Part shown: positions 55,012 through 64,000 of the stretch, one piece after another
Layout of the letters: each line of letters begins with the position of its first letter
Position numbering within the stretch: the stretch's first letter is position 1
Assembly (NCBI GenBank): GCA_030295235.1
Contig: AP026159.1
Location: forward strand, 47,501-111,500
Direction of reading: 5' to 3'
Length of the DNA stretch: 64,000 bases
Origin: Fistulifera solaris
Lineage: Eukaryota; Bacillariophyta; Bacillariophyceae; Naviculales; Stauroneidaceae
Notes under the pieces: model-generated
The model's input: only the letters and a program-made list of their open reading frames with translations
What the model was told of the DNA's origin: nothing
The model's database searches: none
Translations under genes and position numbers: made by a program

Positions 55012-56067
55012 ATGACCATTGCTATTGGGCAAAACCAAGAACGTGGCATTTTTGATCTTGTTGACGACTGGTTAAAAAAAGATCGATTTGTTTTCGTTGG
55101 TTGGTCAGGTTTATTATTATTTCCAACAGCTTACTTAGCTGTAGGTGGTTGGTTGACTGGTACAACATTTGTTACATCATGGTATACTCATGGTTTAGCA
55201 AGTTCATACTTAGAAGGATGTAACTTCTTAACAGCTGCTGTTTCATCTCCAGCAAATAGTATGGGACATTCATTATTACTTTTATGGGGTCCCGAAGCAC
55301 AAGGTGACTTCACACGTTGGTGTCAAATCGGTGGCCTTTGGACATTCATCGCATTACATGGTGCTTTTGGTTTAATTGGCTTCTGTTTACGTCAATTTGA
55401 AATTGCACGTTTAGTAGGTATTCGTCCTTATAACGCAATTGCATTCTCAGGTCCAATTGCAGTGTTTGTTTCAGTTTTCCTATTATACCCATTAGGTCAA
55501 GCAAGCTGGTTCTTCGCTCCTAGTTTTGGTGTTGCTGCTATCTTCCGTTTCTTATTATTCTTACAAGGTTTCCATAACTGGACATTAAACCCATTCCACA
55601 TGATGGGTGTTGCTGGTATTTTAGGTGGCGCTTTACTTTGTGCTATTCATGGTGCAACTGTAGAAAATACGTTATTTGAAGATGGTGATGCTGCGAACAC
55701 ATTCCGTGCGTTCACGCCAACACAATCAGAAGAAACATATTCAATGGTTACAGCTAACCGTTTCTGGTCACAAATTTTCGGAGTAGCGTTCTCTAACAAA
55801 CGTTGGTTACACTTCTTTATGTTATTCGTTCCAGTTACAGGTTTATGGACAAGTTCTATTGGTATCGTTGGTCTAGCATTAAACTTACGTGCATATGATT
55901 TCGTATCACAAGAGTTACGTGCAGCTGAAGATCCGGAATTCGAAACATTCTATACAAAAAATATTTTATTAAACGAAGGTATTCGTGCGTGGATGGCTGC
56001 TCAAGATCAACCACATGAAAACTTCGTATTCCCTGAGGAGGTATTACCACGTGGAAACGCCCTTTAA
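55012..56067 (+). CDS. psbD: Photosystem II D2 protein
   Basis: The 351 residues have five membrane helices. Histidines in [30 protein letters not shown] (motif region) and [18 protein letters not shown] bind chlorophyll, pheophytin and QA, and the non-heme iron site [14 protein letters not shown] is intact. TATAAT at 54921-54926 may be its -10 box. The last 17 bases overlap the psbC start. Confidence 0.99.
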   Translation: MTIAIGQNQERGIFDLVDDWLKKDRFVFVGWSGLLLFPTAYLAVGGWLTGTTFVTSWYTHGLASSYLEGCNFLTAAVSSPANSMGHSLLLLWGPEAQGDFTRWCQIGGLWTFIALHGAFGLIGFCLRQFEIARLVGIRPYNAIAFSGPIAVFVSVFLLYPLGQASWFFAPSFGVAAIFRFLLFLQGFHNWTLNPFHMMGVAGILGGALLCAIHGATVENTLFEDGDAANTFRAFTPTQSEETYSMVTANRFWSQIFGVAFSNKRWLHFFMLFVPVTGLWTSSIGIVGLALNLRAYDFVSQELRAAEDPEFETFYTKNILLNEGIRAWMAAQDQPHENFVFPEEVLPRGNAL

Positions 56068-57430
56068 TAGTAGTATAGCAGGTCGCGACATCGAATCTAC
56101 AGGATTCGCTTGGTGGAGCGGAAATGCTCGTTTAATTAATGTTTCTGGAAAATTATTAGGTGCTCACGTAGCGCACGCTGGCTTAATGGTATTTTGGGCT
56201 GGTGCAATGATTTTATTTGAAGTATCGCACTTCGTTCCAGAGAAACCTTTATACGAACAAGGTTTCATTTGTATGCAACACTTAGCAACGTTAGGATATG
56301 GTATCGGTCCTGGTGGTGAAATTACTACAACTGTACCATATTTTGCTGTGGGCGTTATTCATTTAATCTCGTCAGCTGTTTTAGGTTTTGGTGGTATCTA
56401 TCACTCATTATTAGGTCCTGATACGTTAGAAGAATCATTCCCATTCTTCGGTTACGACTGGCGTGATAAAAACAAAATGACAACAATTTTAGGTATCCAC
56501 TTATGTCTTTTAGGTGGTGGTGCTCTATTATTGGTTGCGAAAGCAATGTACATCGGTGGTGTTTACGACACTTGGGCACCAGGTGGTGGAGATGTTCGTT
56601 TAATCACAACACCGACATTAAATCCAATTGTAATTTTTGGTTACGTATTCCGCTCACCATTTGGTGGTGACGGTTGGGTTGTATCAGTTAATAACATGGA
56701 AGATGTTATTGGCGGTCACGTTTGGATTGGTGTTTTATGTATTATTGGTGGTATCTGGCATATCTTTACAAAGCCGTTTGCTTGGGCACGTCGTGCATTC
56801 GTATGGTCTGGTGAAGCATACTTATCTTACAGTTTAGCTGCACTTTCACTTATGGGTTTCACAGCAGCGTTATACGCTTGGTATAATAATACAGCTTATC
56901 CTAGTGAATTATATGGTCCAACTGGTCCAGAAGCGTCTCAATCACAAACATTTACATTCTTAGTTCGAGATCAACGTTTAGGTGCTAATGTTTCATCAGC
57001 ACAAGGTCCAACTGGTTTAGGTAAATATTTAATGCGTTCACCAAGTGGTGAGATCATTTTTGGTGGTGAAACAATGCGTTTCTGGGATTTACGTGCTCCA
57101 TGGGTAGAACCATTACGTGGTCCAAATGGTTTAGATATAAACAAAATTAAAAATGATATTCAACCATGGCAAGAACGTCGTGCTGCAGAATATATGACAC
57201 ACGCTCCTTTAGGTTCACTTAACTCAGTAGGTGGTGTAGCGACAGAGATTAACTCAGTTAACTATGTATCACCTCGCTCATGGTTGTGTTGTTCACACTT
57301 CTTCTTAGCATTCTTCTTATTAGTAGGTCACTGGTGGCATTCAGGTCGTGCGCGAGCTGCAGCTGCTGGTTTCGAAAAAGGTATTAACCGTGCTAATGAA
57401 CCTGTATTATCAATGCGTCCTATTGACTAA
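56051..57430 (+). CDS. psbC: Photosystem II CP43 (GTG start inside psbD)
   Basis: The 459-residue core antenna protein has six helices and the lumenal [20 protein letters not shown] loop, with an arginine that contacts the Mn cluster. I place the start at GTG 56051 because GAGGAGG lies ten bases upstream and the product begins with the conserved [13 protein letters not shown]. An upstream in-frame ATG ([11 protein letters not shown]) has no such site. It overlaps psbD by 17 bases in another frame, the usual arrangement. Confidence 0.98.
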   Translation: METPFNSSIAGRDIESTGFAWWSGNARLINVSGKLLGAHVAHAGLMVFWAGAMILFEVSHFVPEKPLYEQGFICMQHLATLGYGIGPGGEITTTVPYFAVGVIHLISSAVLGFGGIYHSLLGPDTLEESFPFFGYDWRDKNKMTTILGIHLCLLGGGALLLVAKAMYIGGVYDTWAPGGGDVRLITTPTLNPIVIFGYVFRSPFGGDGWVVSVNNMEDVIGGHVWIGVLCIIGGIWHIFTKPFAWARRAFVWSGEAYLSYSLAALSLMGFTAALYAWYNNTAYPSELYGPTGPEASQSQTFTFLVRDQRLGANVSSAQGPTGLGKYLMRSPSGEIIFGGETMRFWDLRAPWVEPLRGPNGLDINKIKNDIQPWQERRAAEYMTHAPLGSLNSVGGVATEINSVNYVSPRSWLCCSHFFLAFFLLVGHWWHSGRARAAAAGFEKGINRANEPVLSMRPID

Positions 57431-57480
57431 TACTTGAATCTTCATTTTTATAACCGGAAAAACGGTTATTTAAAAAGTCC

Positions 57481-57503
57481 TCGGTGCTCAAATTGAGCAC
57501 CGA
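57481..57503 (+). terminator. psbD-psbC terminator hairpin
   Basis: TCGGTGCTCA/TGAGCACCGA is a GC-rich 10-bp stem with a three-base loop. A smaller ATAACCG/CGGTTAT hairpin lies 10-30 bases upstream. Confidence 0.75.
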
Positions 57504-57600
57504 TTCAATAATCAAACTTTTTTTAAATAACTTGTGTTATTATTATTTCTTATCAAAAATTTTATTGAAAATAGTAATTACGCTTAAACGTATTCAATAC

Positions 57601-57672
57601 TGGGTTACCTGGGACTCGAACCCAGAACTATTCGGTTAAAAGCCGAGTACTCTACCATTGAGTTAGCAACCC
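57601..57672 (-). tRNA. trnK(UUU): tRNA-Lys(UUU)
   Basis: The acceptor GGGTTGC/GTAACCC, with one G-U, and a UUU anticodon in CTTTTAA are present. There is no matK intron, as expected outside land plants. Confidence 0.94.
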
Positions 57673-57888
57673 TACACATGATATTACCATGGATTTCTAA
57701 ATATTAAAATATTTAATGTTTAAATATTTAAAATTAAAGTTAAAATGTTTCGAGGGTAAAGAAATAACTAAAATATTTATTAAAATAATATTTTTACTTT
57801 AGTAATTTTAAAGTAAAATTAAAATTAACATTATCGGTTATTTTATTACTTAAAATTTATTAAAAATTGATAAATAAGGATTTAAAAC

Positions 57889-57993
57889 ATGTTAAATTGG
57901 CAAGTTCTAGGACAATTAATAGCTACAGGTACCATTATGTTAGCTGGTCCAGCAGTGATTATTTTATTAGCTTTAAAGAAAGGTAATCTTTAA
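57889..57993 (+). CDS. psb30: Photosystem II subunit Psb30 (Ycf12)
   Basis: The 34 residues [20 protein letters not shown] plus [14 protein letters not shown] match Psb30. AAGGATTTA before the ATG is a weak ribosome-binding site. psbZ follows after about 50 bases. Confidence 0.93.
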   Translation: MLNWQVLGQLIATGTIMLAGPAVIILLALKKGNL

Positions 57994-58046
57994 AAGCATA
58001 TCTATCTACTTTCGATCATCAATATAAAAATTTTCAGAAAATACTT

Positions 58047-58232
58047 ATGATAACTTTGTTAACAGCTTTATTAGTTTTAATTTCATTAGGTTTAGTTGTA
58101 ACAGTTCCAGTAGCTTTAGCTACACCAGGTGAATGGGAAACTTCAAAAGATAATTTTACAAAAGGCTTCCAAGCTTGGGTAGTTCTTGTTATTACAATTG
58201 CTGCAGCAGATGGGATTGCATCATCAATTTAA
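58047..58232 (+). CDS. psbZ: Photosystem II subunit Z
   Basis: The 61 residues form two helices, [22 protein letters not shown] and [19 protein letters not shown], joined by [17 protein letters not shown], the Ycf9 signature. Confidence 0.97.
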   Translation: MITLLTALLVLISLGLVVTVPVALATPGEWETSKDNFTKGFQAWVVLVITIAAADGIASSI

Positions 58233-58271
58233 AAATAAGAAATTATAGTTAAACTATAATTTCTTATTTTT
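58231..58271 (+). terminator. psbZ terminator hairpin
   Basis: A 20-bp near-perfect palindrome beginning AAAAATAAGAAATTATAG starts at the end of the stop codon and ends in a T run. Confidence 0.75.
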
Positions 58272-58350
58272 TAAGTATTGACATAATTTAATCTTTTTTA
58301 TACACTATGGTCAGTACGTATGTTCCAAAAAGCTTTTTGGAGATTTGTCA

Positions 58351-58422
58351 GCGGGCATAGCTCAGTGGTAGAGCGCAACCTTGCCAAGGTTGATGTCGCG
58401 CGTTCGAATCGCGTTGCCCGCT
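58351..58422 (+). tRNA. trnG(GCC): tRNA-Gly(GCC)
   Basis: The acceptor GCGGGCA/TGCCCGC and a GCC anticodon in TTGCCAA form a complete cloverleaf. Confidence 0.95.
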
Positions 58423-58454
58423 TCAAACCTAATTAAGCTATTTCATTACGTTTT

Positions 58455-58527
58455 GCCCCCATCGTCTAGAGGCCTAGGACAGCTCCCTTTCACGGAGCAG
58501 ACAGGGATTCGAATTCCCTTGGGGGTA
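58455..58527 (+). tRNA. trnE(UUC): tRNA-Glu(UUC)
   Basis: The acceptor GCCCCCA/TGGGGGT and a UUC anticodon in CTTTCAC are seen. It is also the source of 5-aminolevulinate for chlorophyll and heme. Confidence 0.95.
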
Positions 58528-58683
58528 CTTTTTTATTTTCTAATTATTACACCGGAATGGGTTATAAAGTTTTGCCTACAAAATCTTGATTTTTCGAGTA
58601 AAATTTAGTATGTTTAGCAAGTCTAATATTAAAATATTAAACCTTTAAAACTCTTTCCACAAATGACTTAATAGAACCAATTT

Positions 58684-59955
58684 ATGTTATATCTTTTTCG
58701 ACTTTTACTTCTTTTGATCAATATTGATCAAGAAACAGTCTTAAATTGGTTTGGAATAGATGATCCAACCAATAAACAATTTCTTCAAGCAGCAGACCAA
58801 GGATCTGAATTAAATATTTCAAATTTTGAATCCTCAACTGAGGTCTCTTTAGAAACCTTTAGATTAATTATTGAAGGGTTATGGGAAAAAGTTCAAGATG
58901 GTCTGACTTTAGCTGATATTGAAAACGTTTTATTTTTCATTCTTTTTATTCGATTTATAATTCTTACATTCCGTTATAATTTAAAAACCTCATTTTATAT
59001 TACTTGTATCGGGCTTTTTGCTGGATATCTTTGGTATCGGCATTTAATTGATTTGGTATCAATGTATAGAAATGTATTATTAAAACTGCCATTTTTAAAT
59101 CGCTTAGGAATGGATGCTGTTCAATTACGCTCACTTCATCGTCAAATGGCATTAACTGATTTAAAATTAGGTGAAAATGTTAATTGGTACAATCCCGGAC
59201 AAATTCTATATTATGGTTTTACTAAAGGAGTAGTAAATGTAGATTCTGAAACTGGTTTACGTTATTATATGGACCCAATTTCCATGATTGTTTCAAATTT
59301 AAACGAGCCATTAAAATCAAAGGTTTTCCCAATCTATTATAGTATTTATAACGAAGCAATCCCAAAAATATATGAAATTGTGAGTAAATTTTGGAATCAA
59401 TTATCAGGAGTGGCAGCGTATGCTATCATAACTCGAATTGGCAAACGGTATTGTCCATATTTGATCAGGTGGCATTGGACTTTCCTACTTATTATTGGAT
59501 TAATTGAACAAATTTTGATTTATTTTATATATCGGGTTTATTATTTTCAAAGTTTTGTTTTAATTCCTCAAACAAAAGCTTACGCCAATTATGTTGATCC
59601 CAGCTTAATTTTACAAATGAATCTTCTAAATGGTATTATTACATGTGTCGTTTTAGCTCACATTGGATTCATTATTTTTGGTTTATTCCACGCTATTTGG
59701 GGACAATATTTTTATGTTCCGTTCCTCGTTGAAAATACCGAATTACATGTTGGTCCACGTCCAGCGAATAGTATTTATAGTGGGGGATATACATCATGGC
59801 AAGATCCGAAGGAAAAAGAAAAAATCTTAAATCGAGTTTTTCCGAAACTCTGGTATGGTTGGTTTGGTCGTGGAACTAACCGGACTAATCCAATGCTAAC
59901 AAATGTTACACGCTTGTTCAAAAAAATTATTAAAAAATTTAGAAAAAAATTTTGA
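58684..59955 (+). CDS. ycf90: Ycf90, diatom-conserved plastid membrane protein
   Basis: The 423 residues fit my memory of the diatom family Ycf90 (Odontella ORF380), of unknown function. It has a hydrophobic N-terminal stretch, a membrane segment pair near residues 78-120 (VLFFILFIRFIILTF; FYITCIGLFAGYLWY), two more near 265-345, and a basic C-terminal tail (FKKIIKKFRKKF). The GQYFYVPFLVENTELHVGPRP region looks conserved and extramembrane. The frame is intact from ATG. No homology to ycf89 is visible. The symbol is from recollection. Confidence 0.6.
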   Translation: MLYLFRLLLLLINIDQETVLNWFGIDDPTNKQFLQAADQGSELNISNFESSTEVSLETFRLIIEGLWEKVQDGLTLADIENVLFFILFIRFIILTFRYNLKTSFYITCIGLFAGYLWYRHLIDLVSMYRNVLLKLPFLNRLGMDAVQLRSLHRQMALTDLKLGENVNWYNPGQILYYGFTKGVVNVDSETGLRYYMDPISMIVSNLNEPLKSKVFPIYYSIYNEAIPKIYEIVSKFWNQLSGVAAYAIITRIGKRYCPYLIRWHWTFLLIIGLIEQILIYFIYRVYYFQSFVLIPQTKAYANYVDPSLILQMNLLNGIITCVVLAHIGFIIFGLFHAIWGQYFYVPFLVENTELHVGPRPANSIYSGGYTSWQDPKEKEKILNRVFPKLWYGWFGRGTNRTNPMLTNVTRLFKKIIKKFRKKF

Positions 59956-59999
59956 AAATAAACTCGAGTTTAAAGTGAACAATTATTTTCTATCATTTA

Positions 60000-60042
60000 A
60001 TTCGGTTAATCCCATTAAAAATTATTAATGAGATTAACCGAA
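60000..60042. terminator. hairpin between convergent ycf90 and psbJ
   Basis: ATTCGGTTAATC pairs with GATTAACCGAAT and an inner CATTAA/TTAATG extends the stem past one mismatch. It is suited to both strands. Confidence 0.7.
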
Positions 60043-60047
60043 TCATA

Positions 60048-60167
60048 TTAAAGTGATGAACCTAAACCTGAATATGAACCATAGATAAATAAAGCAAGCA
60101 TAGTAATCACCGCAAAGCCACCTACTAAGCCTACAAGCCATAATGGAATTCTACCAGTATTTGCCAT
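60048..60167 (-). CDS. psbJ: Photosystem II subunit J
   Basis: The 39 residues [20 protein letters not shown] plus [19 protein letters not shown] match PsbJ. It is the last gene of psbE-psbF-psbL-psbJ. Confidence 0.97.
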   Translation of the reverse strand: MANTGRIPLWLVGLVGGFAVITMLALFIYGSYSGLGSSL

Positions 60168-60192
60168 GAAAAAAGCTCCTATTAGATTAATA

Positions 60193-60309
60193 TTAATTGA
60201 AGAAATAACTTGAGAATAAAACAGCTAAAACAAAAATTAATAAAAGTCCCCAAAAAAGAGACGTTCGATTTAATTCTACTGCTTGTTTATTTGGGTTTGG
60301 ACCTGTCAT
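60193..60309 (-). CDS. psbL: Photosystem II subunit L
   Basis: The 38 residues [20 protein letters not shown] plus [18 protein letters not shown] match PsbL. The start is a true ATG with no need for RNA editing. Confidence 0.97.
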   Translation of the reverse strand: MTGPNPNKQAVELNRTSLFWGLLLIFVLAVLFSSYFFN

Positions 60310-60344
60310 AAAAAAATTACCTCGTATCTATTTAGTTTATGAGT

Positions 60345-60476
60345 TTATCGTTGAATAAATTGCATTGCAGTAATTCCACCTAAGAAGAATACTGTTGGTA
60401 CTGCTAAACCGTGAATTGCTAACCAACGGAATGTGAAAATTGGATAAGCGATAGGTTGATTAATGTTTTTTGCCAT
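60345..60476 (-). CDS. psbF: Cytochrome b559 beta subunit
   Basis: The 43 residues contain [19 protein letters not shown], whose histidine ligates the shared heme, and end MQFIQR. Confidence 0.98.
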   Translation of the reverse strand: MAKNINQPIAYPIFTFRWLAIHGLAVPTVFFLGGITAMQFIQR

Positions 60477-60490
60477 GTTTTTTACCTCAA

Positions 60491-60745
60491 TTATAAACCT
60501 TTAGTTAAATCTTCTAATTCTTGTTTTGCACTGAAACGATCGTTTACTAACGGAATTTGTTGACGATCTTGTGTAAAGTACTCATTTGGACGTGGAGTAC
60601 CAAATACATCATATGCTAAACCAGTACTTACGAATAACCATCCTGATACAAAAAGAGATGGAATTGTAATACTGTGGATAATCCAATAACGTACACTAGT
60701 AATAATATCCGAAAACGGACGTTCACCCGTAGATCCACCAGACAT
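60491..60745 (-). CDS. psbE: Cytochrome b559 alpha subunit
   Basis: The 84 residues begin [20 protein letters not shown]. The heme histidine is in [20 protein letters not shown], and the [20 protein letters not shown] lumenal tail follows. It heads the four-gene psbEFLJ operon. Confidence 0.98.
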
Positions 60746-60808
60746 ATTTATATATTCTCCTATAAAAAAAAATTGTTGCTCAGTCTAAATTTCTCAGAAA
60801 TATAAAAA

Positions 60809-60879
60809 AGCGGGCAGGGGGAATCGAACCCCCATCATTAGCTTGGAAGGCTAAGGTTTTACCACTAAACTATGCCCGC
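60809..60879 (-). tRNA. trnG(UCC): tRNA-Gly(UCC)
   Basis: The acceptor GCGGGCA/TGCCCGC and a UCC anticodon in CTTCCAA are seen. It is intron-free, unlike the land-plant gene. Confidence 0.94.
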
Positions 60880-60927
60880 ATACCTACAAATAGTATAGGT
60901 ATATACAGGACTAAAAGCAATAAAATC

Positions 60928-61472
60928 TTATAAATTTTCCAATTTTAAATCTAAAAATTTAGCTAAATCTGCAGCTTCTTCTTCTAAATCTGAAATAGCA
61001 GTTGGTTCTTGAACTGGTGTTAATGGAATATTCCGTTCGTCCTTTAAACATAAATAAATGTTACGTGTCGGATTGAGACCTTCTGTTATTTTTATACCAA
61101 TCGATCTAACATTTTCCAATGGGTAAGTTAACAAAATTTCACGGTTTTTTCCAGGAAACCCTCTTCTAATAATTTTGACAAGATTTTCTGCTTTGTTGTA
61201 CTCATTGTAACCACTTCCAATGTCTAATAGTATCGTAATAAATATATAAATACTAAATCCTAAACTTAATGTACCATAAAACATCATAACTATACCTTGT
61301 GGAATAAATACAAGTTCTGATGTATCGGCAAATGGTAATAAGTTAGTGTTAAAATAACTAGATATACCCGCTAATAAAAATCCAAAGCCACCAGCGAATA
61401 AAAAAATGACCAAAAATAATTACTGAATCTTCGAGATCCAGTAATTTTATCTTGACGGATATTCTTTTGCAT
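60928..61472 (-). CDS. ycf4: Ycf4, PSI assembly protein (one apparent frameshift near the N-terminus)
   Basis: The body has two N-terminal membrane helices (FLFAGGFGFLLAGISSY; GIVMMFYGTLSLGFSIYIFI) and a stromal domain with VRSIGIKITEGLNPTRNIYL. The frame as given opens only at a TTG (61413). One more base at the seven-A run 61400-61406 joins it to ATG 61472 and adds QDKITGSRRFSNYFWS, the conserved Ycf4 start, for 181 residues. A truncated Ycf4 is unlikely in a photosynthetic plastid. Confidence 0.93.
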
Positions 61473-61492
61473 CTATTGCGGTTCGTTAAAAA

Positions 61493-61589
61493 TTAAATTA
61501 ACTTGATTGATTTCAATCCTAAGAATAAACCAGAGGCAAGTGTAAAGCAGAATCCTAATAATAAAAAAGTAATCGATAGCAACTGTCAT
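61493..61589 (-). CDS. petL: Cytochrome b6f subunit VI (PetL), one apparent frameshift
   Basis: With one base fewer in the six-A run 61563-61568 the frame from ATG 61589 gives 31 residues, starting MTVAIDYF and ending LFLGLKSIKLI. This matches the PetL pattern of one helix and a basic IKLI-type end. It lies 20 bases upstream of ycf4 on the same strand. As given, the frame diverges after residue 9. Confidence 0.75.
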
Positions 61590-61773
61590 AAAAGCTTTCT
61601 TATTTTATCAAAATGAGAGTTTATAAAAATTTTTCTACATATTAATATATATTATATAGTAATCTATAGAAAAATTTTGGTTGGTTAAAATTTAATGAAA
61701 AGTTTTTAACTACCTTATATTTGTTTTATTAAAAAATTTTATTATTAATTTAACTAATTTTCAAATTAATTTT

Positions 61774-62230
61774 ATGGCTAATTTTATTAAACCGTATAAT
61801 GATGATCCTTTTGTAGGTCACTTAGCAACACCAATAACGTCTTCTGCAATAACGAGAGCGCTTTTACAAAATTTACCAGCTTATCGTTTTGGTTTAACAC
61901 CATTATTACGTGGTTTAGAAATCGGTTTAGCACATGGATATTTTTTAATAGGCCCATTTGTTATGTTAGGTCCGTTAAGAAATTCTGAGGTAGCTTTATT
62001 ATCTGGTTTTCTTTCAACAATTGGTTTAATTGTTATTTTAACATTAGGTTTAACAATTTATGGTGTAGCAGCTTTTGGGCAAGAAAAATCAACAACTGCA
62101 AATCCAAATGATTTACAGACAAAAAAAAGCTTGGGATGAGTTTCGCGGCGGTTTCTTTGTTGGTGCATGTGGAAGTGCAGGATTTGCATTTATTTGTTTA
62201 TCAAGTATTCCGACATTTACAACGATTTAA
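61774..62230 (+). CDS. psaL: Photosystem I subunit XI (PsaL), one apparent frameshift
   Basis: PsaL forms the trimer and antenna contact region. It begins [20 protein letters not shown] and carries [26 protein letters not shown] across two helices. The frame breaks in A8 62121-62128, and one base fewer leads into [21 protein letters not shown] for 151 residues, the full family length. Plastid psaL is a red-lineage trait. Confidence 0.96.
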
Positions 62231-62237
62231 AAATTTG

Positions 62238-62291
62238 CTACTATATCACGGTAATTCAGTTTTAATAACGAGAATTCTGAGAGTATAGTAG
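62238..62291 (+). terminator. possible psaL 3' stem-loop
   Basis: CTACTATA/TATAGTAG is an 8-bp stem with a 38-base loop just after the psaL stop. It is weak and might be chance. Confidence 0.3.
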
Positions 62292-62363
62292 ATCATTTAT
62301 GTACTTAATATGTCTTTCAAGAGACATTTAAGTACAACTTATTTATTTGAAAATTTAAAACTT

Positions 62364-63235
62364 ATGAATACATCTCCCGTTTATTTACAAGAAGAATATG
62401 CAAAAACAGAAATAGCTAAGGTTTTAAACTTGCTAGATGAAGAACTAGTAGGTTTAGCGCCAGTTAAGTCAAGAATTCGTGAAATTGCAGCATTATTATT
62501 AATTGACAAATTACGAAAAAATTTAGGAATCGTTGCTGGTAGTCCTGGTTTACATATGTCATTTACTGGAAGTCCAGGTACGGGTAAAACTACTGTTGGA
62601 TTAAAAATGGCCGATATCTTGTATCAATTAGGTTATATCAAAAGGGTCATCTTTTAACTGTTACGCGTGATGATCTAGTTGGACAATACATCGGACACAC
62701 TGCTCCTAAAACTAAAGAGGTACTTAAAAAAGCGATGGGTGGTGTTTTATTTATTGATGAAGCTTATTATTTATATAAACCAGATAACGAACGAGATTAT
62801 GGAGCAGAAGCTATTGAAATCTTATTACAAGTCATGGAAAATCAACGTGATGAATTAGTTGTTATTTTAGCTGGTTATAAACAACCTATGGATAAATTTT
62901 ATGAATCTAATCCAGGGTTATCTTCGCGAATTGCAAACCATATTGATTTTCCTGATTATACGGTTGAAGAACTATTACAAATTTCAAAATTGATGCTACA
63001 AGATCAGCAATATCAGTTAACACCTGAAGCAGAACAAGCATTAGCACAATATATTTACAAACGAAAACAAAAACCATTATTTGCTAATGCCCGTAGTGTA
63101 AAAAATGCATTAGATCGTGCTCGAATGCGTCAAGCAAATCGAATTTTTGAAAGTCGTGGTCAAGTTTTAACAAAACGAGAATTAGTTAATATTGAAGCCC
63201 AAGACATTTTACAAAGTACAGTTTTTAACGATTAA
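62364..63235 (+). CDS. cbbX: CbbX (CfxQ), red-type Rubisco activase (one apparent frameshift)
   Basis: The AAA+ activase frees red-type Rubisco from inhibitory sugar phosphates by pulling on the RbcL C-terminus. It has Walker [12 protein letters not shown], Walker [14 protein letters not shown], the pore-loop-like [19 protein letters not shown] and [14 protein letters not shown]. The frame breaks after YQLGYIK at AAAA 62640-62643, and one more base gives 290 residues from ATG 62364. An in-frame ATG at 62310 would add 18 unconserved residues. Diatoms also carry a nuclear copy. Confidence 0.95.
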
Positions 63236-63261
63236 AAATGTTCAAAGAATAACACAAAACT

Positions 63262-64000
63262 ATGAGTTTATTAATTATTGGCGGCACAGGAACATTGGGT
63301 CGGCAGATTGTCTTACAAGCATTGACAAAAGGTTACCAAGTTCGTTGTTTGGTAAGGAATTTTCGAAAAGCTAGCTTTTTAAAAGAATGGGGTGCGGAAT
63401 TAGTTTATGGCGATTTATCAAAACCAGAAACGATTCCACCTTGTTTAAAAGGAATTACAGCAATCATTGATGCTTCGACAAGTCGAGTAGATGAATTAGA
63501 TGCACTAAAAAAAGTTGATTGGGAAGGAAAATTATTCTTAATTGAAGCAGCAAAAATTGCTAATATTCAGCGTTTTATTTTTTTCTCAGCTCAAAACGTG
63601 GAAGAATTTAAAACCATTCCATTAATGAAAATAAAAAACGGGATCGAAATTAAATTAAAACAATCTGGTATTCCCTATACAATTTTTAGGTTAACTGGTT
63701 TTTATCAAGGGTTAATTGAGCAATATGCAATTCCAATTTTAGAAAGATTACCTATTTGGGTAACAAATGAAAATACATATATTTCGTATATGGACACGCA
63801 AGATATTGCAAAGTTTTGCTTACGATCTCTTCAAATTTCTTCTACCCAAAATCAAACCTTTTTCTTGAGTGGATCACGTGCTTGGGTTTCATCGGAGATC
63901 ATTAATTTATGTGAACAGTTAGCCGGTCGAGAAGCAAAGGTTCAACGTATACCATTGTTTTTACTAAAAATTGTTAGTCAATTCTTTGGATTTTTTGAAT
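63262..64000 (+). CDS. ycf39: Ycf39, atypical short-chain dehydrogenase-like protein (cut by the window end)
   Basis: The frame opens at ATG 63262 and is still open at the window edge after about 246 codons of a usual length near 320. The Rossmann dinucleotide motif IIGGTGTLGRQIV starts at residue 5, and GDLSKPETIPPCLKGITAIIDASTSR and FRLTGFYQGLIEQYAIPIL are typical of the NmrA-like Ycf39/HCF244 family. In cyanobacteria Ycf39 helps insert chlorophyll into newly made D1. It follows cbbX by 26 bases. Confidence 0.95.
   Translation, partial: MSLLIIGGTGTLGRQIVLQALTKGYQVRCLVRNFRKASFLKEWGAELVYGDLSKPETIPPCLKGITAIIDASTSRVDELDALKKVDWEGKLFLIEAAKIANIQRFIFFSAQNVEEFKTIPLMKIKNGIEIKLKQSGIPYTIFRLTGFYQGLIEQYAIPILERLPIWVTNENTYISYMDTQDIAKFCLRSLQISSTQNQTFFLSGSRAWVSSEIINLCEQLAGREAKVQRIPLFLLKIVSQFFGFFE

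Noticed and set aside
62310-62363. Upstream in-frame ATG for cbbX
   Set aside because: The extra 18 residues are unlike the family and lack a ribosome-binding site. The ATG at 62364 gives the usual 290 residues.

Overview
The window is about half of a plastid (chloroplast) chromosome from a stramenopile alga, most probably a diatom. It carries the red-lineage set that green plastids lack: red-type rbcL with a plastid rbcS, cbbX, psaD, psaE, psaL, psbV, psbX, petF, dnaB, ftsH, secG, tatC, sufB/sufC, tsf, rpl1/11/12/19/35, and plastid tmRNA and SRP RNA. Two long membrane-protein genes match my memory of the diatom-conserved ycf89 and ycf90. The DNA is AT-rich and compact. I recognised no introns, CRISPR arrays or insertion sequences, and no rRNA or inverted-repeat boundary lies here.

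Layout. 1-6.2 kb is an unusual accessory region with long gene-free stretches. It holds three copies of a two-gene cassette (called B then A here), a broken ORF with faint restriction-specificity-subunit features, a decayed second copy of the ycf89 3' end, and a consensus promoter with no gene behind it. 6.2-20 kb holds ycf89, trnP, ycf45, rpl20, rpl35, psaE, ftsH, rps14, psaM, chlI, secG, petD/petB, psaD, the rpl11-rpl1-rpl12 operon and dnaB. 20-28 kb holds SRP RNA, psbX, ycf66, psbV, tmRNA, rpl19, petF, petA, tatC, atpE/atpB, ycf3, rps18 and rpl33. 28-40.7 kb is one forward transcription unit: rps20, rpoB, rpoC1, rpoC2, rps2, tsf. 40.9-47.7 kb is the reverse atpI-H-G-F-D-A operon followed by sufB-sufC. 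48-62 kb is mostly photosynthesis: rbcL-rbcS, psbB-psbT-(psbN)-psbH, petN, petM, psbD/psbC, psb30, psbZ, psbE-F-L-J, ycf4, petL and psaL, with a dense tRNA cluster at 52.7-53.9 kb. The window ends in cbbX and an incomplete ycf39.

Most of this serves thylakoid electron transport (PSI, PSII, b6f, ferredoxin, ATP synthase), CO2 fixation (Rubisco and its activase CbbX) and plastid gene expression. ChlI makes chlorophyll, SufBC builds Fe-S clusters, and TatC, SecG and SRP RNA support protein targeting. Convergent genes are usually separated by near-perfect hairpins.

Caution: at least fifteen reading frames that should be intact (rpoB, rpoC1, rpoC2, psbB, psaL, chlI, sufB, tatC, petL and others) are broken by single-base differences, nearly all in homopolymer runs. 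I read these as sequence errors and annotate each gene at full length. The same kind of break occurs in the cassette genes, so their apparent decay may also be partly artefact. The three-copy B-A cassette in the first 5 kb is the best candidate for something undescribed.
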